Positions 1 through 4,772 of a stretch of DNA of 13,399 bases are shown piece by piece. The DNA is taken from the NCBI GenBank assembly GCA_039680225.1, contig JBDKTK010000156.1, positions 1 through 13,399 of the forward strand, written 5' to 3'. This stretch comes from JBDKTK01 sp039680225. Its GTDB lineage: Bacteria > Desulfobacterota > Syntrophia > Syntrophales > UBA4778. The position numbers and the translations under genes were made by a program. The stretch's first letter is position 1, and each line of letters starts with the position of its first letter. The notes under the pieces are model-generated. The model made no database searches and was not told the DNA's origin. It saw only the letters and a list, made by a program, of their open reading frames with translations.

Positions 1-1086
1 CGCGAACATCGCGAGGAGCACCAGGTAGTCCCGCCACAAATAATCGAGGCCGATTCCCCTGAGGTATATGCCATTGAGGATGTCTATATAGTAAGTTGCC
101 GGAATGATCATTGTGACTGCCTGCAGCGCCGCCGGCATATTCTCGCTCGGGAAGACGAAATCCGAAAGGAGCAGCGACGGCAGATAGGTTATGACGATCG
201 CGACCTGGTTGGCGACGAGCTGCGACTTTGTCAGAATCGAGATCAGCAGGCCGAGCGTAAGGGCGACAAGCACGTACAGCGAGGTGGCGAGGATCATCAG
301 CCAGAAACTCGACCTCATGACTATCCCGAACAGGGCCTGCCCCATGAGGATGGCCACGAGGACATCAATCATGGCAATAATAAAGTACGGCACGGCCTTC
401 CCGACCAGGAATTCCCCGGCCCTGACCGGCAGCGAGAGGATTGTCTCCATGGTGCCGTTCTCGTATTCCCGGGCGATGACGAGCGAGGTCAGCATTGCCG
501 CGACTATCATGATGATCACCGCGATTATCCCCGGCACGACGAAATTGCGGCTGTCCAGCTCCTCGTTGAACCAGACCCGCACCCGCGCGTCGACCGCGGC
601 TTTCCTTTTTCCGAGGCCCTGCCGTTCAAGATAATCCGAGAACTGCGCGCGGTTGTAGCTGTCGATGAAGCCGATCATGTAGCCGCGCGAGATGCTGGCA
701 AAGTTGGGGTCGCTCCCGTCAAATATCACCTGAATTTGAGCGTCCCTGTCCGCCTGGAGGCCGGCCGTCCACTTCGGCGGGATTATGACCGCCATGGTCG
801 TCCAGCCGTTGTCGAGGTACCTGTTCGCTTCACCGGTGTTCGGCAGGCGGGCGAACACCTCGAAATAGGGAGAGGCGTCGAGGCGGTTGAAGAAATCGCG
901 GCTTACGGCGGTGTTGTCGTAATCGACCGCGACCGCCCGGATGTTGTTCACATCGAGGCTCAGCGCGTAACCGAAGAGCAGGATCAGGAACAGCGGCAGG
1001 ATGAACGCCAGGTAGAGGCTCCGAAAATCCCGGATGAGATGGAAGAACTCCTTGCGGACAATCGCCTTGATGTTGACAAGTTTCAC
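1..1086 (-). CDS. ABC-2 type transporter permease (YbhS/YbhR-like), 3' end cut by window edge
   Basis: Membrane subunit of an ABC exporter. The minus-strand frame stays open from a GTG at 1086 to base 1, giving 362 residues without a stop; YbhS/YbhR-type permeases are usually about 370 residues, so only a short tail should be missing. The N-terminus begins MKLVNIKAIVRKEFFHLIRD, the usual cytoplasmic KE-F-LRD start of ABC-2 permeases. A membrane segment (LAFILPLFLILLFGYAL) follows, then a long extracytoplasmic domain, then a run of hydrophobic segments from about residue 180 with the family stretch REYENGTMETILSLPV. The GTG start overlaps the TGA of the upstream ATPase (GTGA), and a GGAG lies 6 bp before it, which decides the start and suggests translational coupling. 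A second permease gene may lie beyond the left edge, as in YbhGFSR loci; this is inference. The substrate cannot be told. Confidence 0.9.
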   Translation of the reverse strand, partial: MKLVNIKAIVRKEFFHLIRDFRSLYLAFILPLFLILLFGYALSLDVNNIRAVAVDYDNTAVSRDFFNRLDASPYFEVFARLPNTGEANRYLDNGWTTMAVIIPPKWTAGLQADRDAQIQVIFDGSDPNFASISRGYMIGFIDSYNRAQFSDYLERQGLGKRKAAVDARVRVWFNEELDSRNFVVPGIIAVIIMIVAAMLTSLVIAREYENGTMETILSLPVRAGEFLVGKAVPYFIIAMIDVLVAILMGQALFGIVMRSSFWLMILATSLYVLVALTLGLLISILTKSQLVANQVAIVITYLPSLLLSDFVFPSENMPAALQAVTMIIPATYYIDILNGIYLRGIGLDYLWRDYLVLLAMFA

Positions 1087-1835
1087 GGCTCTCTCCGCGA
1101 CATGAGCTTGATGAATACGTCGTTAAGGTCCGCATCCGGGTTGTCGGGGAAAGTCTCACGGGTAATATCCGCGGGACTTCCAATCGACACGATCCTGCCC
1201 TGGTTGATCATTACGATCCTGCCGCAGTTGCGCGCCTCTTCCATGTAATGCGTGGTGACGAACACCGTCATGCCGCCCCCGGCAAGGCGCTTGATAAAGT
1301 CCCAGAAATGCCTGCGCGTGATGGGGTCGACCCCGGATGTGGGCTCGTCCAGGAACAGGATCTCCGGCCGGTGCAGCAGCGCGCACCCGAGGGCCAGGCG
1401 CTGGCGCCAGCCCTGCGGCAGCTCGCGGGTGGCCCGGTCGCGAACGTCCCCGAGCCGCGTCATTTCGAGCACCCAGGAAATCCGCTCCGGCCATTTCTCC
1501 TCATCCACTGCATAAATGCCGAGATAGAAACGGATGTTCTCGTACGGGGTCAGGTCCTCGTAAAGCGAGAACTTCTGCGACATGTAGCCGATCGAGAGTT
1601 TGATCTCCTCGCTCTGGGTGAAGATATCGTGCCCGGCGACGCTGCCCTCGCCGGAAGTGGGCGTGATGATCCCGCAAAGCATCCTGATGGTCGTGGACTT
1701 GCCCGCGCCGTTGGGCCCTAGAAAGCCGAAGATCTCCCCCTTTTTTACAGAGAAGGTGATTTTATCCACCGCGGCAAAATTGCCGAATTTTTTCTCCAGG
1801 TCCTTGACGGAGACTATGTCGGGGGTGTTGGGCAT
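1083..1835 (-). CDS. ABC transporter ATPase (YbhF C-terminal-half type, atypical signature)
   Basis: Nucleotide-binding subunit of the exporter, 250 residues, cytoplasmic. Walker A is GPNGAGKST (40-48), the Q-loop glutamine is Q87, Walker B is ILFLDEP (159-165), the D-loop is SGVD (167-170) and the H-loop histidine is H196 (TTHYMEE). The signature is LPQGW (139-143) instead of LSGGQ. As I recall, this altered signature is typical of the second ATPase domain of fused YbhF proteins. The ATG start at 1835 has no convincing Shine-Dalgarno sequence, and the gene lies 74 bp after the partner ATPase, so coupling is weaker here than elsewhere in the operon. Its stop overlaps the permease start (GTGA). 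It probably pairs with the ATPase at 1910-2677 as a heterodimer, supplying the working Walker A/B/H residues but the weak signature. Confidence 0.93.
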   Translation of the reverse strand: MPNTPDIVSVKDLEKKFGNFAAVDKITFSVKKGEIFGFLGPNGAGKSTTIRMLCGIITPTSGEGSVAGHDIFTQSEEIKLSIGYMSQKFSLYEDLTPYENIRFYLGIYAVDEEKWPERISWVLEMTRLGDVRDRATRELPQGWRQRLALGCALLHRPEILFLDEPTSGVDPITRRHFWDFIKRLAGGGMTVFVTTHYMEEARNCGRIVMINQGRIVSIGSPADITRETFPDNPDADLNDVFIKLMSRREP

Positions 1836-1872
1836 AATTAATTTTTCATGTTTGATCCCAAGGCCAAGGGGC

Positions 1873-1908
1873 GGGTTTAAAACCCTGCAACTGTGAATTT
1901 AAACTCAC
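1873..1908. repeat. Two AT-centred palindromes between the ATPase genes
   Basis: Within the 74-bp gap between the ATPase genes, 1873-1885 reads GGGTTT-a-AAACCC and 1893-1908 is an imperfect 16-bp palindrome with GTGA/TCAC ends. Both lie just after the stop of the upstream ATPase gene. No run of T follows, so they do not look like a standard terminator; they could stabilise or process the mRNA. Confidence 0.45.
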
Positions 1909-1909
1909 C

Positions 1910-2677
1910 TTAATACTCAAACCTCTCATCAACCAGCGCGGCGTCCACCTCCCTGATGCGCTCTATGAGCGCTTCCTCCAGGCCGGGGTTCCCGGCGCGG
2001 ACCTCCGCGGGCGTGCCGGCGACGAGGATCCGGGAATTGTGCATCAACGCCAGCCGGTCACATTTCTCGCCCTCGTCCAGGTAGGCGGTCGATATCAGGA
2101 TAGTCATCCCGCCCTCCCGCATCTGCAGGAGGATGTCCCAGAATTCCTGGCGCGATACGGGATCGACCCCGTTGGTCGGCTCGTCCAGGATGAGCAGGCG
2201 CGGCTCGTGCACGAGCACGCAGGCGAGGCCGAGCTTCTGCTTCATTCCCCCGGAGAGGTCGCCGGCAAGCCTCTCCTCGAACGGCAGGAGGTTGGAGAAG
2301 CCGAGATAGCGCCCGCGCCTTCTTTCCCTCTCTTTTCCGGTTATGCCGAAAATGTCCATGAAGAAGTCCAGGTTCTCCCGGACAGTGAGGTCTTTATATA
2401 AACCGAAGCGCTGGGGCATGTACCCGATCAGTTCCTTTATCCGGTTCTTTTGCGAAACCACGTCCAGCCCGTTCAAGAGGATCCCTCCCGAATCCGGGGG
2501 GATCATTGTCGCGATCATCCTGAGAAGAGTAGATTTGCCTGCCCCGTCGGAGCCTACCAGTCCGAAAATAATTCCGGCGGGAATGTCTAAAGAAACGCCG
2601 CTGACGGCGACAATGGAGTTGAATTTTTTGGAGACGTTATCAAGAGCAACGAAGTGTTCGGAAGCGACCGGTGCCAT
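1910..2677 (-). CDS. ABC transporter ATPase (YbhF N-terminal-half type, lacks H-loop histidine)
   Basis: Second nucleotide-binding subunit, 255 residues. Walker A is GSDGAGKST (42-50), with the SDG/PDG variant seen in the first domain of YbhF. The Q-loop glutamine is Q89, the signature is a canonical LSGGMKQ (141-147), and Walker B is LLILDEP (161-167) followed by TNGVDP. At the H-loop the sequence reads STAYLDE, so alanine 198 sits where the partner has H196. It starts at ATG 2677, 5 bp after the stop of the adaptor gene, without an obvious Shine-Dalgarno sequence, so it may rely on readthrough of ribosomes from that gene. The features complement those of the ATPase at 1083-1835, which supports a heterodimer rather than two homodimers. 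In E. coli the equivalent two domains are fused in a single YbhF polypeptide. Confidence 0.93.
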   Translation of the reverse strand: MAPVASEHFVALDNVSKKFNSIVAVSGVSLDIPAGIIFGLVGSDGAGKSTLLRMIATMIPPDSGGILLNGLDVVSQKNRIKELIGYMPQRFGLYKDLTVRENLDFFMDIFGITGKERERRRGRYLGFSNLLPFEERLAGDLSGGMKQKLGLACVLVHEPRLLILDEPTNGVDPVSRQEFWDILLQMREGGMTILISTAYLDEGEKCDRLALMHNSRILVAGTPAEVRAGNPGLEEALIERIREVDAALVDERFEY

Positions 2678-2682
2678 CGCGT

Positions 2683-3711
2683 TTATCGCAGCCAGGCGTC
2701 CGCCGGCATCCCCGTCTTGAGCTCCAGGTCCGGATTGGGAATTGAGACTTTGACCAGGTAAACTATTTTCACGCGCTCTTTCTGGGTCTGGATGACCTTG
2801 GGCGTGAACTCGCCTTCGGGCGAAATGAAAGTGACGTGGCCCTTGAAGGTCCTGTCGGGGAAAGTATCGACTTTGACGTCGACGGGCCCGCCGGGCTTTA
2901 CCTTGCCGATCTCGGTTTCGGCGACGAATATTTTCAGGTCGACCGAGGAGAGGTCCGCCATCGTGATTGCCTGCCGTCCCGGGGAGACCACTTCTCCCGG
3001 CTCGATGTTCCGGCTGAGGATGACGCCGGCATAGGGCGCCTTGAGCTCGGTGTACGCGAGCTGCAGTTCGGCCTGATCGACCGCCGACTGCAGGGACTTG
3101 ATCTGGGCTGCCGCCGCGTCCACTTCCTTGCGCAGACTTTCCTCTTTTTTCAGGTTGCTGCGGGCCTGGCTGAGCGCTGCCCGGGCCTCATCATAACGGG
3201 CCCTGGCCGTTTCGTATTCAAGCCGCACGGAATCGTATTCCCGGGCCGAAACCACCTGTCTTTCATAAAGCTGGTCGTATCGCTTTTTATTCCGCTCGGT
3301 CTTGTCCAGGGTATCCCTGGCGCCCTGCAGCGAGGCCCCGGCGCGGGTAACGTCGGCAGGGAGCGTCTTGCGGGAAATGGAAAGGTTGGATTCGGCAAGC
3401 GACCGGTTCTGCACGGCCCTCTCCAGGTTTGCCCTGGCCTGCTCGAGCCTGGCCTTGTATTCCGAAGGGTCAAGAGCTGCGAGCACCTGGTCTTTCCGGA
3501 CCCGGTCCCCCTCCCTGACATTGACGGCGGTTACCCTGCCTGACACCTGGAACGCCAGTTCGGACTGCACTGCCTCGATAGTCCCGGAATAATAAATCTC
3601 CCTGCTTTTCGACTTCATCTGGCCGAACCAGACCAGGGCCCCGACTCCCAAAACCAGCAGGACGATGACGAGCAGGACGATTTTTTTCCGGTTCAGGTTC
3701 AACTTTTTCAT
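2683..3711 (-). CDS. HlyD-family membrane fusion protein (YbhG-like periplasmic adaptor)
   Basis: Periplasmic adaptor linking the inner-membrane ABC pump to an outer-membrane channel, 342 residues. A lysine/arginine-rich start (MKKLNLNRKK) precedes one membrane anchor (about 11-29). Then come the first lipoyl half (about 43-80, SGRVTAVNVREGDRVRKDQVL), a long alpha-helical hairpin predicted as coiled coil (about 84-220, rich in A, R, E, Q, L), the second lipoyl half (about 221-255, LKAPYAGVILSRNIEPGEVV) and a beta-barrel domain (about 258-340) containing TPKVIQTQKERVKIVYLVKV. The length and order match YbhG/EmrA-type adaptors. The gene sits 25 bp after the B12-fold gene and 5 bp before the first ATPase. 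No outer-membrane channel gene is present in the window, so a TolC-like partner must be encoded elsewhere or beyond the left edge. Confidence 0.94.
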   Translation of the reverse strand: MKKLNLNRKKIVLLVIVLLVLGVGALVWFGQMKSKSREIYYSGTIEAVQSELAFQVSGRVTAVNVREGDRVRKDQVLAALDPSEYKARLEQARANLERAVQNRSLAESNLSISRKTLPADVTRAGASLQGARDTLDKTERNKKRYDQLYERQVVSAREYDSVRLEYETARARYDEARAALSQARSNLKKEESLRKEVDAAAAQIKSLQSAVDQAELQLAYTELKAPYAGVILSRNIEPGEVVSPGRQAITMADLSSVDLKIFVAETEIGKVKPGGPVDVKVDTFPDRTFKGHVTFISPEGEFTPKVIQTQKERVKIVYLVKVSIPNPDLELKTGMPADAWLR

Positions 3712-3736
3712 TATTCGGTCTGCGCTTCCGGTTCGG

Positions 3737-4135
3737 TCAATAACAGGACCTTATATTCTTCCCGGCCCAGGCAATCAATTCAGAGATGGTTGTACCCAGC
3801 GTGAAAAATTCGGCGACCCCCATTTCCCTGACCCGCGGCATGTCTTCTTCATTAATGAAGCCGCCGGCCGTGATCTGGATCTCCGGCAGTCCCTCTTCGT
3901 CGAGCTGTCTCCTTATCTTGCCCAGGTTTGACAGGTCAGCTCCCGGAAAAGTCGAAACCCCGATATGGTCGACCGCTTCCTGGATGGCCGAGGCGACTAT
4001 GGCTTCCGGCTTTTGCGTATCGGTGAAAATAACTTCAAAACCCGCGTCCCTGAAGGCCTTGGAGAGCTTCAGGATCGATTCGCCCCCGCCCTCGCCCATC
4101 TTCGCCATCAAGATCCTGATCATCCGTTGCTTCAT
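3737..4135 (-). CDS. Stand-alone cobalamin-binding-fold protein lacking the ligand histidine
   Basis: A 132-residue protein that resembles the C-terminal B12-binding domain of methylmalonyl-CoA mutase: ILMAK at the first strand, AFRDAGFEVIFTD, AIQEAVDHIGVS (about 50-61), ITAGGFINEED (about 88-98) and GVAEFFTLGTT (about 106-116). In true B12 binders the first strand is followed by a DxHxxG loop whose histidine ligates cobalt. Here that loop reads KMGEGGGES (12-20), one residue shorter and without histidine or aspartate, so base-off/His-on binding is not expected. The start is set by GGAGG a few bases upstream, and its ATG overlaps the TGA of the upstream gene (ATGA), implying coupled translation. 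Placement inside an exporter operon suggests a sensory, scaffold or non-cobalamin ligand role; this is inference. No mutase large subunit is nearby. Confidence 0.85.
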   Translation of the reverse strand: MKQRMIRILMAKMGEGGGESILKLSKAFRDAGFEVIFTDTQKPEAIVASAIQEAVDHIGVSTFPGADLSNLGKIRRQLDEEGLPEIQITAGGFINEEDMPRVREMGVAEFFTLGTTISELIAWAGKNIRSCY

Positions 4136-4467
4136 TTTTCCTCCGGCTTGTTTTCGATTACGTCTTCGATCCAGCTCAAAGCGGCGGCGGCGTTCGGGAA
4201 CCCGATGGTGCTCGTGAGCAGAATAATCGTGTGGTAGATCTCATCCGGAGCGGCTCCCGCGTCCAGGGCCCTGCGGGTATGGCTATGCACCGCCCCTTCC
4301 GACCGGATGGCGGCCGAAGCCGCAAGCTGCACAAGGTGGGCTGTGCGTTCATCGAGCGGCCCTTCCTGTCTCGCGGTTCTTCCCAGTTCATCGAGCGCCT
4401 CAAAAAACTTCCGATACCTGGCGCGGATATGGACAAAATGTCCCGGCAAACCGGATTTTACCGTCAT
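4132..4467 (-). CDS. AhpD/carboxymuconolactone decarboxylase-fold protein lacking the CxxC pair
   Basis: A 111-residue all-helical protein of the CMD/AhpD superfamily, first gene of the minus-strand unit. An upstream in-frame ATG (4614) exists, but I chose ATG 4467 because a full AAGGAGG lies 5 bp before it and family similarity begins there. The core reads LVQLAASAAIRSEGAVHSH followed by TRRALDAGAAPDEI, which matches the AhpD-like core, including E57 and H63. However, the two cysteines of the usual CxxC are replaced by S56 and A59, so AhpD-type disulfide peroxidase chemistry is not expected. The protein has no cysteine at all. Cys-less CMD-fold proteins are known (gamma-CMD itself lacks the redox pair), so this may be a lactone/keto-acid enzyme or a binding protein; the substrate is unknown. 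It overlaps the B12-fold gene by 4 bp. Confidence 0.85.
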   Translation of the reverse strand: MTVKSGLPGHFVHIRARYRKFFEALDELGRTARQEGPLDERTAHLVQLAASAAIRSEGAVHSHTRRALDAGAAPDEIYHTIILLTSTIGFPNAAAALSWIEDVIENKPEEK

Positions 4468-4472
4468 GGCCT

Positions 4473-4479
4473 CCTCCTT
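4473..4479 (-). promoter_or_regulatory. Strong ribosome-binding site of the CMD-fold gene
   Basis: On the minus strand AAGGAGG stands 5 bp before ATG 4467. It is the strongest Shine-Dalgarno sequence in the minus-strand operon and decides the start over the longer frame opening at 4614. Confidence 0.8.
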
Positions 4480-4495
4480 TCCGAAGTCATAGAAT

Positions 4496-4524
4496 TTGAT
4501 ATCACAGCACAGGTATACGGGCAA
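4496..4524 (-). promoter_or_regulatory. Candidate sigma70 promoter of the exporter operon
   Basis: On the minus strand TTGCCC (4524-4519) and TATCAA (4501-4496) are separated by exactly 17 bp, each matching 4 of 6 consensus bases. Transcription would start a few bases downstream, just before the strong ribosome-binding site of the CMD-fold gene. A short inverted repeat (4520-4534) overlaps the -35 box. The call rests on sequence matches only. Confidence 0.3.
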
Positions 4525-4534
4525 GATATTTGCC
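4520..4534. repeat. Small inverted repeat over the candidate -35 box
   Basis: GGCAA-gatat-TTGCC, 5-bp perfect arms with a 5-bp spacer. It overlaps the -35 element of the candidate minus-strand promoter and could be an operator half-site pair. Arms this short can arise by chance. Confidence 0.3.
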
Positions 4535-4558
4535 GGTTTGAGCGTTGCCGCATGACCC

Positions 4559-4583
4559 TCCGGACCCGCAACCCGGTTCCGGA
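4559..4583. repeat. Paired TCCGGA palindromes in the divergent intergenic region
   Basis: TCCGGA occurs at 4559-4564 and again at 4578-4583, 19 bp apart start to start, near two helical turns. Each copy is itself a palindrome, so the pair is both direct and inverted. It lies in the middle of the divergent region and could be a regulator site shared by both operons. No regulator gene is in the window. Confidence 0.3.
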
Positions 4584-4633
4584 CAAAAACAATCTGTAGG
4601 AATTTACACCACAAGATAAATTCATGTCAGGCT

Positions 4634-4639
4634 TATAAT
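4634..4639 (+). promoter_or_regulatory. Candidate -10 box for the alpha-2-macroglobulin operon
   Basis: A perfect TATAAT on the plus strand in an AT-rich patch, about 68 bp upstream of the chosen start codon. No good -35 hexamer is found 16-18 bp upstream, so an activator or another sigma factor may be needed, or the match may be chance. Confidence 0.35.
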
Positions 4640-4696
4640 TTTCTGGACAGACGTGCAAGTTTGCGATAGGCATTTGCATGTTCCCGCAATTCCATC

Positions 4697-4701
4697 GGAG
4701 G
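4697..4701 (+). promoter_or_regulatory. Ribosome-binding site of the alpha-2-macroglobulin gene
   Basis: GGAGG lies 5 bp before ATG 4707 and 8 bp before the second ATG at 4710. Together with the signal peptide that begins there, it decides the start against the upstream in-frame ATG at 4653. Confidence 0.8.
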
Positions 4702-4706
4702 TGTTC

Positions 4707-4772
4707 ATGATGCGAAGATTCGCCCTGAGTCTTATTGTGGTTATATGTCTGTTTGCCGTCTGCGCGTTTGCC
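4707..4772 (+). other. Signal peptide of the alpha-2-macroglobulin (non-lipoprotein)
   Basis: Residues 1-22 show a positively charged start (MMRR), a hydrophobic core (FALSLIVVICLFAVC) and an AFA cleavage box before VETP. The cysteine at 19 is preceded by valine, which does not fit a lipobox, so signal peptidase I cleavage is expected. This differs from the lipoprotein form in E. coli. Confidence 0.75.

Noticed and set aside
191..1248. Plus-strand open frames opposite the permease and ATPase
   Set aside because: They are antisense to genes with clear family motifs and have translations rich in R, P, S and V typical of shadow frames.
3737..4135. Calling the B12-fold gene a methylmalonyl-CoA mutase small subunit
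   Set aside because: The DxHxxG loop is missing and no mutase catalytic subunit or epimerase lies nearby.
4468..4614. N-terminal extension of the CMD-fold protein from ATG 4614
   Set aside because: The extra 49 residues do not resemble the family, and a perfect AAGGAGG precedes the internal ATG at 4467.
4642..4660. Possible sigma54 promoter (GG...GC) upstream of the alpha-2-macroglobulin gene
   Set aside because: The GG and GC elements are about 2 bp too close for the -24/-12 spacing of sigma54 promoters.
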